Shown piece by piece: positions 6,297-13,947 of a stretch of 25,585 bases of DNA. The stretch's first letter is position 1, and every line of letters begins with the position of its first letter. The DNA is taken from the NCBI GenBank assembly GCA_002411545.1, contig DHTG01000045.1, positions 1 through 25,585 on the forward strand. Direction: 5' to 3'. The notes under the pieces are model-generated. The model was not told where the DNA came from. It saw only the letters and a program-made list of their open reading frames with translations, and did no database searches. Position numbers and translations under genes: made by a program. Source of the DNA: Bacteroidales bacterium UBA5266 (GTDB taxonomy: Bacteria > Bacteroidota > Bacteroidia > Bacteroidales > WCHB1-69).

Positions 6297-8282
6297 ATGG
6301 TCAATAAGCTCAAAGACGGATTAGTTTTCACCCTAAAAGATCGATGCCGGGTATGTTATACCTGTGTGAGAGAATGTCCTGTAAAAGCCATTAAAATTAT
6401 CAATGGCCAAGCAGAGGTGATATCTTCCCGTTGTATAGGCTGTGGAAATTGCACCCGCGTTTGTAGTCAGAGTGCAAAAAAATATTTGGATAACACTAAT
6501 GATGCCTTAGAATTATTACATGGTTCAAATACCAAAGTAGCCTGTCTGGCTCCTAGTTTTGCAGCCGAATTTACCGACATAAACGATTACCAATTGCTGA
6601 TCGGAATGATCAAGCAATTGGGATTCGATTATGTGATGGATGTATCCTTTGGAGCTGACCTCGTAGCAAAAGAATACGATAAAATATATAGCAATAAAAA
6701 CACGCCTCGTTCTATATCCACCGATTGTCCGGCCATCGTATTTTATGTCCGTCATTATGCCCCGGATTTAGTCGATTATTTGGCTCCTGTGGTATCGCCT
6801 ATGATAGCAAGTATTAGGGTGGCTAAAGAATTATACGGTGACAATATCAGTACGGTCTTTATAGGACCTTGTGTGGCTAAAAAAGCGGAATCAAGAGAAG
6901 TCGACGTTGTTCTTACATTTAAAGAGTTGCGAAATCTTTTCTGGCAAAAAAATATCTTTCCCGAAAAAATTAAACCTGCCGATTTTGATGGTCCCATTGG
7001 AAATAAATCTTCTCTTTTCCCTATTAACAGAGGAAAATTACATGCTGTTGACAGAGCCGACGATGTAAAAGTGGAAAACATCATTGTAACCTCCGGTCAT
7101 AATAATTTCAAAGAAGCCATTAAGGAGTTTAAAGAGCATTCCGACAGTGATTTGCATCTTGAATTGTTGTGTTGTGAGGGTTGTATCTTAGGCCCTGGTA
7201 TGACCAAAGACAAGCAACAGTTTCATAAAACGATCAATCTGAAACGTTTTGTGAAAGAGAAAGTGAAGAAATTGGATATGAAACAATGGCAAGCCGATAT
7301 GAAAAGGTTTAAAGATTTGGATTTATCCCAAAAATTTCAATCGGCCGATCGGCGTATTCCTTTACCTTCGGAAGAAGAAATTCAAAAGGTATTGTTCGAT
7401 ATGGGTAAAACAAGTTTGCAAGATCATCTGAATTGTGGTGCTTGCGGCTATAATACCTGTATTGATCATGCGATTGCCATTGTAGAAGGTCTTGCCGAAT
7501 CGGAAATGTGTTTGCCCTTTACCATAGAAAAACTTCATAACTCCATCAAAGCGCTCAATATTTCGAACGAAAAACTGCTTTCGGCTCAACAAACCTTAAA
7601 GCAGACCGAAAAATTAGCCAATATGGGACAACTCTCGGCGGGAATTGCTCATGAACTGAACAATCCCTTGGGTGTTATTACAATGTATAGTAATATATTG
7701 TATGATGAAGTGCAAGATGAAACTATTCGGAATGATTTAAAACTCATAGCCGAACAAGCCAATCGTTGTAAGAGTATCGTAGGTGGATTGCTGAATTTTG
7801 CTCGTAAAAATCAAGTCCGTTATAAAGAAGTAGATATAGAAGAGTTTGTTAAAAACAGCCTTGAATCAATCATCGCTACCGATAAAGTTAAAATTTCCTT
7901 TAAATCCAATCTGAGTGATAAAATGGTAGAGGTCGATGCCGACCAATGGATACAAGTGATTACTAATTTGGAAAAAAATGCGGTGGAAGCTATGGGCGAA
8001 AGCGGTGGTGAATTGAGCATTACCCTTAATGGGAATGAAAACGAAGTGGAGTTTATCATTAAAGATACCGGATGCGGTATCCCTAAAGAAAATTTAGATA
8101 AAATTTATACTCCCTTCTTTACCACCAAACCCATTGGCAAAGGAACTGGTTTAGGACTTCCTCTTATATATGGTATCGTAAAAATGCACAGAGGTCAAAT
8201 CAATATAGAATCAAATGCCGACAAAACAAAGGGCCCGACAGGCACAACCTTTAAAATAAAAATTCCTAGAAAAAAAATATAA
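6297..8282 (+). CDS. [FeFe]-hydrogenase-like sensor histidine kinase (HydS-type)
   Basis: This is a soluble 661-residue kinase whose input half is a hydrogenase domain. In order: two [4Fe-4S] motifs (C17/20/23/27 and C46/49/52/56); an H-cluster-type domain (about 75-320); an Fes-type [4Fe-4S] domain (C380, C383, C388, C405); a helical linker (410-440); a HisKA H-box with H452 in AHELNNP; and a HATPase with the N-box around N557-N561, DTGCGIP (590-596) and GKGTGLGLPL (614-623). All four H-cluster cysteines are kept: C144 (STDCP), C192 (GPCVAKK), C292 and C296 (CCEGC). The proton-relay cysteine of catalytic enzymes is replaced by D143 and the motif Trp by Ile147. This pattern suits a sensory rather than catalytic hydrogenase, comparable with group C HydS proteins. 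No PAS domain or membrane segment is present. ATG 6297 is preferred over GTG 6294. Sensing of H2 is inferred; redox sensing by the Fe-S clusters is the alternative. Confidence 0.9.
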   Translation: MVNKLKDGLVFTLKDRCRVCYTCVRECPVKAIKIINGQAEVISSRCIGCGNCTRVCSQSAKKYLDNTNDALELLHGSNTKVACLAPSFAAEFTDINDYQLLIGMIKQLGFDYVMDVSFGADLVAKEYDKIYSNKNTPRSISTDCPAIVFYVRHYAPDLVDYLAPVVSPMIASIRVAKELYGDNISTVFIGPCVAKKAESREVDVVLTFKELRNLFWQKNIFPEKIKPADFDGPIGNKSSLFPINRGKLHAVDRADDVKVENIIVTSGHNNFKEAIKEFKEHSDSDLHLELLCCEGCILGPGMTKDKQQFHKTINLKRFVKEKVKKLDMKQWQADMKRFKDLDLSQKFQSADRRIPLPSEEEIQKVLFDMGKTSLQDHLNCGACGYNTCIDHAIAIVEGLAESEMCLPFTIEKLHNSIKALNISNEKLLSAQQTLKQTEKLANMGQLSAGIAHELNNPLGVITMYSNILYDEVQDETIRNDLKLIAEQANRCKSIVGGLLNFARKNQVRYKEVDIEEFVKNSLESIIATDKVKISFKSNLSDKMVEVDADQWIQVITNLEKNAVEAMGESGGELSITLNGNENEVEFIIKDTGCGIPKENLDKIYTPFFTTKPIGKGTGLGLPLIYGIVKMHRGQINIESNADKTKGPTGTTFKIKIPRKKI

Positions 8283-8297
8283 AATTTAAATAATATT

Positions 8298-8696
8298 ATG
8301 GACATATTAAAAAATAAAACAGTTTTATTAGCTGATGATGATTTAGATATGATCACACAACTCACAATTCTCCTCAAAGGATTCGGTATGAATGTAGTTG
8401 CTGTTGAATCGCAGAAAGAAGCAGAAGAATTTATTGAAACAAAAAAACCGGATATAGCTATTTATGATCTGATGATGGAAAACCTCGACAGCGGTTTCAT
8501 ATTAAGCTATAAAACAAAAAAGAAATACCCGGATGTGCCGGTGATTATTGTAACGGCTGTAACTTCCGATACCGGTATGATGTTCGGTGTGGATACTGCA
8601 GAAGAAAAAAGTTGGATTAAAGCCGATCTTTACCTCGAAAAAGGACTTCGTCCCGAACAGTTGAAATTAGAAATGACTAGATTATTAACTCCTTAA
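8298..8696 (+). CDS. Single-domain response regulator paired with the hydrogenase-like kinase
   Basis: This 132-residue receiver has acidic residues D13-D15 (LLADDDLD), the phospho-acceptor D57 in IYDLMM, T86 in the beta4 strand (VIIVTA) and K115 as the likely conserved Lys (YLEKG; P119 replaces the usual adjacent Pro). The T86-K115 distance of 29 residues is longer than usual, recalling in milder form the receiver at 1483. There is no output domain. It starts 15 bp after the kinase gene and ends 10 bp before the receiver-kinase hybrid, so it is the most likely phosphate acceptor of the kinase, passing signal to the hybrid or to another protein by contact. Confidence 0.87.
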   Translation: MDILKNKTVLLADDDLDMITQLTILLKGFGMNVVAVESQKEAEEFIETKKPDIAIYDLMMENLDSGFILSYKTKKKYPDVPVIIVTAVTSDTGMMFGVDTAEEKSWIKADLYLEKGLRPEQLKLEMTRLLTP

Positions 8697-8706
8697 TTTG
8701 TGAATC

Positions 8707-9846
8707 ATGGCTAAATTGAATTTGTTGATTGTCGATGATGAACCCGGTATACGTTCGGGAATAAAAAGAATATTATTAGGTTTTTGTGTCGACTTTCCTT
8801 TTTTAGAAGAAGAGTTTGATTTTAATATTCTCGAAGCAGCTTCCGGCGAGGAAGCCATTGACATTATCGATAAAAATGCTATTGATATAGTCTTGCTTGA
8901 CAACAAACTGCCCGGAATTGACGGCATTGAAGTCTTGGAATATATCAATAAAAAGCAATATGATTGTAACGTGATGATGATTACATCCTATGCTTCCCTC
9001 GATTTAGCCATAAAAGCCACAAACAACGGGGCTTACAATTTTGTGCCTAAACCATTCACCCCTCAGGAACTGAAAACATCCATCGAAGGTATAACCAAAA
9101 ATCTATACCTCCGAAGAATGACAAAACAATTAAATACGGTTGGAAAACAAATACGTTTTCAGTTCCTATCGGTGCTTTCACATGAACTTAAATCGCCTAT
9201 TAATGCTATCGAAGGCTATTTACGTATTATGGAAGAACGTCAGGTAGGAAATAACCTCGACGATTATGAAATGATGATACAACGTTCCTTGGAACGTATC
9301 AAAGGAATGCGTACCTTAATCATGGATATGCTCGACTTGACACGTTTGGAATCCGGTAAAAAAGCACGTGATGTTAAAAAACTAAATCTGGTGTCATTGT
9401 TGAAAATATCGAGAGATACCATGAGCCCGATGGCCATCCAAAAGAATGTAAAGATTTTTATCAATGCAGAGCCCAACGAAATTTATTATTTAGCCGATCA
9501 GCAAGAAATAGAAATAATATTCAACAACCTTGTATCAAATGCGGTAAAGTATAATAAAGATAATGGTGAGGTGAATTGTGTGATGAGAGAAGATGAACAT
9601 TCCATCACTATATCCGTTTCCGATACCGGTATTGGTATGAGTGAAGAAGACATGTCGCGATTATTCCAGGAGTTTACTCGCATTAAAAACGAAAAAACAA
9701 AAGGCATCAGTGGTAGTGGTTTGGGTTTGTCTATTATGAAAAAAATAGTAGAAGATGTGTATAGTGGTACGGTTACAGTAAGCAGCAAAGAAGATGAAGG
9801 ATCCACTTTTACTGTTGTATTGCCTAAAATCAATATTGTTGTTTAA
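8707..9846 (+). CDS. Receiver-histidine kinase hybrid (REC-HisKA-HATPase)
   Basis: This 379-residue cytoplasmic protein has an N-terminal receiver (about 4-130: D10/D11, phospho-acceptor D65 in VLLDNKLPG, T93, K115-P116) fused to a kinase core: HisKA with H159 in SHELKSP (158-164), N-box N274/N278 (NNLVSNAV), DTGIGM (306-311) and GSGLGLS (336-342). A receiver placed before a kinase fits a protein whose kinase activity is switched by phosphorylation of its own receiver, so it could take the signal from the upstream hydrogenase-like kinase and relay it on. It has no membrane segment, sensor domain or DNA-binding domain. It is the last gene of the operon; a terminator follows within 30 bp. The final output regulator is not in the window. 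Confidence 0.9.
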   Translation: MAKLNLLIVDDEPGIRSGIKRILLGFCVDFPFLEEEFDFNILEAASGEEAIDIIDKNAIDIVLLDNKLPGIDGIEVLEYINKKQYDCNVMMITSYASLDLAIKATNNGAYNFVPKPFTPQELKTSIEGITKNLYLRRMTKQLNTVGKQIRFQFLSVLSHELKSPINAIEGYLRIMEERQVGNNLDDYEMMIQRSLERIKGMRTLIMDMLDLTRLESGKKARDVKKLNLVSLLKISRDTMSPMAIQKNVKIFINAEPNEIYYLADQQEIEIIFNNLVSNAVKYNKDNGEVNCVMREDEHSITISVSDTGIGMSEEDMSRLFQEFTRIKNEKTKGISGSGLGLSIMKKIVEDVYSGTVTVSSKEDEGSTFTVVLPKINIVV

Positions 9847-9873
9847 TATCTTCTACGTTTAAACACTTAAAGT

Positions 9874-9908
9874 AAAAAAAGCCGATGCTAAGCAATCGGC
9901 TTTTTTTT
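9874..9908 (+). terminator. Rho-independent terminator ending the hydrogenase/sensor operon
   Basis: AAAAAAAGCCGAT and ATCGGCTTTTTTTT flank an 8-base loop (GCTAAGCA), giving a GC-rich stem core with a T-run on the plus-strand side and an A-run on the other, so it could work in both directions. It lies 28 bp after the last gene of the plus-strand operon. Confidence 0.85.
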
Positions 9909-9933
9909 ATGTAATCGGCTGTAATTTATACTT

Positions 9934-9964
9934 AAAAAAAAAGAGGTTCCGCAGAACCTCTTTT
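9934..9964 (-). terminator. Second hairpin terminator, mainly for the minus-strand hydrogenase operon
   Basis: AAAAGAGGTTC (9939-9949) and GAACCTCTTTT (9954-9964) form a perfect 11-bp stem with the loop CGCA. The A-run at 9934-9942 becomes a U-tract on the minus strand, so this fits termination of the operon that ends at 9982; it may also back up termination on the plus strand. Confidence 0.85.
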
Positions 9965-9981
9965 CACATTATTTATTGATT

Positions 9982-11769
9982 TTATTTTGTCCTGTCAATG
10001 TAGGTTGTATGCAATAATTTATGGGATGTATGTCCCAGTGGTTTTTCAAGAAATTCTTTATAAATCAACGCTATTTCCGGATTTTCGTGCGATTTACGTA
10101 TGGGCATGCCGGCATCTTCTTGATAAATGGCTTTGTTCCGTTTCATACGAATTTCCATATTGGTAGGAATAGGTTGACCTCCACCGCCTAAGCATCCGCC
10201 CGGGCAAGCCATGATTTCGATGAAATGATAGTTTGCTTTTCCGGAATCGACTAATTCCATTACTTTTTTTGCATTCACCAATCCATGAGCAATGGCTGTA
10301 TTTAAGATAGCACCTTCCAAGAATTTCCATTCGGGCAAAGTCCCTTCAATTTTGACAGAAGCTTCTTTCACACCCTCCATACCTCTTACCGGTGTGATGT
10401 TAAGTCCGTCGAATGGAACTTCTCTTCCTGTAACTAATTCGTAAGCAGTACGTAATGCTGCTTCCATTACACCTCCTGTAGCTCCGAATATAACGGCTGC
10501 ACCGGTCGATTGTCCCATGATGCTGTCGTATTTTTCTTCTTTTAGGGATTCGAAATCTATTCCTGCTTGTTTAATCATGACGGCAAGTTCGCGGGTAGTT
10601 AACACATAGTCCACATCTTTGTAGCCGCTACTGCGCATTTCGGGACGGTCGGCTTCGAATTTCTTGGCTGTACAGGGCATGACGGAAACCGAAACGATAT
10701 CGGCCGGGTCAATATTACGTTTTTGTGCATAATAGGTTTTTGCCAAGGCACCGAACATCTGTTGCGGTGATTTACAAGTGGATAAGTTGGGTAGTAATTG
10801 CGGAAATTGATGTTCGATAAATTTTATCCAACCGGGCGAACAAGAAGTCATCATGGGCAATGCTACGGAGCTGTCTTTATCAACGAGGGCTTTTTTCAAA
10901 CGGGTTAATAATTCAGTGCCTTCTTCCATAATGGTTAAGTCGGCGGTGAAATCGGTGTCGAGTACGGAGTCAATGCCTAATTTTTTAATGGCAGCCACCA
11001 TTTTACCGGTTACGATTTCGCCCGGATCATAGCCAAGGTCTTCACCTAACGCAATTCTAACAGCAGGGGCTGTTTGAAGGACTACGTGTTTCGAAGGATC
11101 GTAAATGGCATCCCATACCTGATCAATGTAATTCTTTTCGACCAAAGCCCCTACGGGACAACGGTTCACACATTGTCCGCAGTTGGTACATACTACATCA
11201 AACATGGATTTTTCCATAAAAGTGGAAATTTTCATGTGTTCGCCTTTATAGGCTACTCCCAATGCACTAACGGATTGAAGTTCTTCGCACGTTCTTACAC
11301 AACGTTGACAACGAATACATTTGCTGTCGTCTTTGATAATAGCAGGGGAATAATGGTCGATGGTATAGTTATGGAAAGGTACCAAATCAATGAAGGTTTC
11401 GTTGGTGATTTTATATTCGGCGGCCAAATCTTGTAATTCACAGTTTCCGTTTTTATAACATTTCGTACATTCCGAATTATGTTCGGAAAGCAATAATTCA
11501 ATGTTATGTTTGCGGGCTGTTCTTACTTTTAAGGAGTTAGTATGTATGACCATATTTTCGGAAACCGGCATGGCACAAGCAGCCGTCAAAGTTAAAGAAC
11601 CCTCTACTTCGACCATACATATGCGGCAATTGCCGGCGATGCATAAATCGGGGTGATAACACAGGGTAGGAATGCGGACGTTTGCTTTTTTAGCAGCCTC
11701 TAAGATGGTAGTACCGGCTTCGACGCTAACATTTATATCATCTATTTTTAAATTTATCATTTCTTTCAT
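9982..11769 (-). CDS. hydA: [FeFe] hydrogenase catalytic subunit HydA, second copy (TSCSPGW type)
   Basis: The 595 residues have the same domain order as the HydA at 4551: [2Fe-2S] (C37, C48, C51, C65), His-ligated cluster (H97, C101, C104, C110), two [4Fe-4S] clusters (C151-C161 and C194-C204), then the H-cluster domain with MPCTAKKFE (364-372) and MACPGGCLGGGGQ (520-532). The first H-cluster signature is TSCSPGW (308-314): C310 with S311, where the other copy has two adjacent cysteines. Published [FeFe] signatures allow Cys or Ser there, so activity is still expected, but the active-site surroundings differ. It closes a hydC-hydB-hydA operon read on the minus strand, with a 34-bp gap after hydB. 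ATG 11760 (MINLKIDD) is an equally good start. Its electron source is probably NADH through HydB; see the reduced partner subunits. Confidence 0.94.
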   Translation of the reverse strand: MKEMINLKIDDINVSVEAGTTILEAAKKANVRIPTLCYHPDLCIAGNCRICMVEVEGSLTLTAACAMPVSENMVIHTNSLKVRTARKHNIELLLSEHNSECTKCYKNGNCELQDLAAEYKITNETFIDLVPFHNYTIDHYSPAIIKDDSKCIRCQRCVRTCEELQSVSALGVAYKGEHMKISTFMEKSMFDVVCTNCGQCVNRCPVGALVEKNYIDQVWDAIYDPSKHVVLQTAPAVRIALGEDLGYDPGEIVTGKMVAAIKKLGIDSVLDTDFTADLTIMEEGTELLTRLKKALVDKDSSVALPMMTSCSPGWIKFIEHQFPQLLPNLSTCKSPQQMFGALAKTYYAQKRNIDPADIVSVSVMPCTAKKFEADRPEMRSSGYKDVDYVLTTRELAVMIKQAGIDFESLKEEKYDSIMGQSTGAAVIFGATGGVMEAALRTAYELVTGREVPFDGLNITPVRGMEGVKEASVKIEGTLPEWKFLEGAILNTAIAHGLVNAKKVMELVDSGKANYHFIEIMACPGGCLGGGGQPIPTNMEIRMKRNKAIYQEDAGMPIRKSHENPEIALIYKEFLEKPLGHTSHKLLHTTYIDRTK

Positions 11770-11803
11770 TTTTAAATTACATTAAAATTTATTGATTTCA
11801 TTT

Positions 11804-13018
11804 TTAGTAAATCATTTCTTCGGTAAAGTTTGAAACGATAGAAGAAAATGAATTGGCTACCGATTGCCCTAAGCCACATTTAGCCGTAAGCTTCATGGAA
11901 GCGGTTAATTTCAGCAAAGCATCGAGATAGTCGGGTGATTTTTGTCCACATTTAACAGCTCTGATACCTCTTATTAATTGTTGACAACCGACTCGGCAAG
12001 GAGTGCATTGACCGCAGGATTCTTCGGCGAAAAACTCCAAATAGTTAGTCAGTACGTTATACATGGAGCGAGAACTGTTGAACAGCATCATGGAACCTCC
12101 GGTAGGAATGCCTTCGAATCCGATAATGGTTTCGTTGAATTTTTTACGTGGAACGCAGAATCCCGATGCACCGCCTACTTGCACGGCTTTGGTGTCGCCA
12201 TCGCCGTATTCGTCGACGAAATCGGAAAGCTTCATGCCTAATTCCAGTTCGTAAACACCAGGTTTGGGGGTATCGCCGGAAACGGAGAATACTTTAGAAC
12301 CTCTCGAATCTTGTGTGCCTAATTTTTTGAATTCGGCTACTCCGAATTTTTGTATCATGGTTACATTGACAAATGTTTCCACATTGTTAATGACAGTAGG
12401 TTTGTTGCGAAACCCTTCGACGGTAGGATAGGGGGGTTTATTACGAGCCTCGCCTCTGTGTCCTTCCATGGATTCCATCAAAGCCGTTTCTTCGCCGCAT
12501 ACATAGGCACCGCTGCCTAATAATATATCTATGTGAAAATCATATCCTATTTTCTTGATTACTTCATGGAATGAATCCAATACTTTGCGTAATTCAGGGA
12601 GCATAAATTTATATTCACCTCTTAAATAAAGGTATCCTTTTTTTGCGTTAATACAGTATCCGCACATAGTCATACCGGCAAAGACTTTGGCTGGAACTTT
12701 TAAAAGGATATCTCTGTCTTTGAATGTACCGGGTTCACCTTCGTCGGCATTGCAAATAACATATTTTTCTTTTTCGGGCGAGAGGGAAGCAAACTTCCAT
12801 TTTAAACCGGTAGGAAAACCGGCACCACCGCGTCCTTTTAAACCCGATTCAATGATGTCGTCGATGATATCTTGAGGGTCTTTTTTGATAACTTCTTCTA
12901 ATACAACAAATTTTTCTTCGTTTGTTTTGCATACACCGCCGGGAAGCAAGTGTTCAACATCGGTTGTATGGCACAAACCGAAAATCATATCTGTCTTTTT
13001 TAAATTTTGTGAACTCAT
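11804..13018 (-). CDS. hydB: [FeFe] hydrogenase subunit HydB, minimal form (NuoF-like)
   Basis: This NAD(H)/FMN-binding subunit has 404 residues and holds only the NuoF core: GLKGRGGAGFPTGLKW (59-74), NADEGEPGTFKDR (90-102), GAYVCGEETALMES (170-183), VGGASGFCVP (281-290) and the [4Fe-4S] site C335/C338/C341 plus C381. The N-terminal thioredoxin-like [2Fe-2S] domain and the C-terminal two-cluster ferredoxin domain of the other copy (643 residues) are both missing. The termini look natural rather than broken: a clean start 17 bp after hydC and a clean stop. In characterised bifurcating complexes the ferredoxin-type domain belongs to the ferredoxin-linked branch, so its absence suggests an NADH-dependent, ferredoxin-independent enzyme such as that described from Syntrophomonas wolfei. 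That is an inference from domain content. Confidence 0.92.
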   Translation of the reverse strand: MSSQNLKKTDMIFGLCHTTDVEHLLPGGVCKTNEEKFVVLEEVIKKDPQDIIDDIIESGLKGRGGAGFPTGLKWKFASLSPEKEKYVICNADEGEPGTFKDRDILLKVPAKVFAGMTMCGYCINAKKGYLYLRGEYKFMLPELRKVLDSFHEVIKKIGYDFHIDILLGSGAYVCGEETALMESMEGHRGEARNKPPYPTVEGFRNKPTVINNVETFVNVTMIQKFGVAEFKKLGTQDSRGSKVFSVSGDTPKPGVYELELGMKLSDFVDEYGDGDTKAVQVGGASGFCVPRKKFNETIIGFEGIPTGGSMMLFNSSRSMYNVLTNYLEFFAEESCGQCTPCRVGCQQLIRGIRAVKCGQKSPDYLDALLKLTASMKLTAKCGLGQSVANSFSSIVSNFTEEMIY

Positions 13019-13035
13019 CTTGTTATGGTATTTGG

Positions 13036-13488
13036 TTATTTACGATATTCATTAATAATACGGATTACTTTTTCCGAAGTGAGGTTGGTGTAGGGTTGAT
13101 CGTTGATTAACATCGAAGGTTCCTGATCGCTCCATCCTATGTCGTTTGTTTCTAACAAAGTAAACATATTGTCCGGAGTGGTTTCGCCTACTTTTATTTT
13201 CAACACATTCTCCAGCGTTTTGATAATCTCTTTCTTTCCCTTCATTTCGGCAATAATCGATTTGCAGACGCGAATGATGTTCTTTCCTCTGGGAACCGTA
13301 TCTAAGAAAGAATAAAAGGAAGCCGTACCGTAGACTTGAGCTGCTGATATGTCAAGTTGCTTGGCGACTTCGTTCATGGCCTCTTCCGATAAATAACTGT
13401 TTTTTTCAACAATCGCTTGCAAAATGGGTATAAGTGCTTCGCGATTTCTGCCGAATTTTTTCGTTAAAATTTCTATATTTTCTTTCAT
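13036..13488 (-). CDS. hydC: HydC-like subunit with a lost [2Fe-2S] site
   Basis: The 150 residues align end to end with the HydC at 2140 (shared patterns LSEEAxxxxxKxLxI, VYGTASFY, TLENVLKIKVGETT, and the C-terminal INEYRK), so the NuoE-like fold is clear. Of the four cluster ligands only C75 remains: the second is A80, and the usual CxGxC segment is replaced by TNDIGWSDQEP (115-125) with no cysteine. A [2Fe-2S] cluster therefore cannot be bound in the normal way. The frame is intact, length is normal and it heads the minus-strand operon, so it is probably a working structural subunit rather than a pseudogene. The name hydC reflects homology and position only. Confidence 0.85.
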   Translation of the reverse strand: MKENIEILTKKFGRNREALIPILQAIVEKNSYLSEEAMNEVAKQLDISAAQVYGTASFYSFLDTVPRGKNIIRVCKSIIAEMKGKKEIIKTLENVLKIKVGETTPDNMFTLLETNDIGWSDQEPSMLINDQPYTNLTSEKVIRIINEYRK

Positions 13489-13540
13489 TACTTATTATAA
13501 TTTAAATTATTACACTTATTATTAGAGAAATATTGCGCTA

Positions 13541-13548
13541 CAAACATA
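13541..13548 (-). promoter_or_regulatory. Candidate -7 element of the second hydrogenase operon
   Basis: On the minus strand this reads TATGTTTG, a perfect TAnnTTTG match, about 53 bp before the hydC start. A -33 TTTG at the standard spacing was not found. Confidence 0.5.
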
Positions 13549-13878
13549 TAAAAAAAATAAATATAAATATTTATTACTCAAAAAAAAATACATAAGTGCT
13601 TTGGTTTTAAATAATCTTATCATGGCAATTTTTTATGATGTGTTTTTCGATTTTATGGGGTGTGTTGAATTTTCCATGAAATATCTTTCGAAAACTATTT
13701 GAAAGATAGATGAGTGGATAAAAATTTCCGACTTCAAAATACACAGGTAAAAAAATACTCAAAAATACAATTTTTGAGCTATTTCTTGCTTATTTGGAAA
13801 AATTGTGTAGACAGTTTACTATTTGTTGTTGTTTCTATGCATACTCTTTATGCTAACACAAGGGAGTGTTGATTAAAA

Positions 13879-13912
13879 AAACGTATGTATTTACATACAA
13901 ATACATACGTTT
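13879..13912 (-). terminator. Hairpin terminator downstream of osmC
   Basis: AAACGTATGTATTT (13879-13892) and AAATACATACGTTT (13899-13912) are perfect 14-bp arms around a 6-base loop. On the minus strand the stem is followed by a T-run (complement of the A-run at 13875-13881), fitting termination of osmC transcription 35 bp after its stop. Confidence 0.75.
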
Positions 13913-13947
13913 AATTTTTAGTCTTTAGTTTACTCTAATTCGACCGG

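Larger units (their letters stand above)
13489..13947. other. Intergenic region between hydC (second operon) and osmC
   Basis: This 459-bp AT-rich spacer has no convincing gene. It holds the candidate promoter of the second hydrogenase operon (13541-13548), a terminator-like 14-bp hairpin for osmC (13879-13912), and two further small inverted repeats: TATCTTTC/GAAAGATA (13682-13689 with 13701-13708) and CTCAAAAAT/ATTTTTGAG with a 3-base loop (13758-13778). Confidence 0.7.

Noticed and set aside
13036..13488. Calling the second hydC a pseudogene because of its missing cysteines
   Set aside because: The frame is intact and full length, conserved outside the ligand positions, and it heads an operon with intact hydB and hydA; loss of the cluster alone does not show loss of function.
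13682..13778. Two small hairpins in the spacer upstream of the second hydrogenase operon as a small RNA gene
   Set aside because: Neither has a clear promoter and terminator around it, and short hairpins are expected in AT-rich DNA; recorded only as spacer content.
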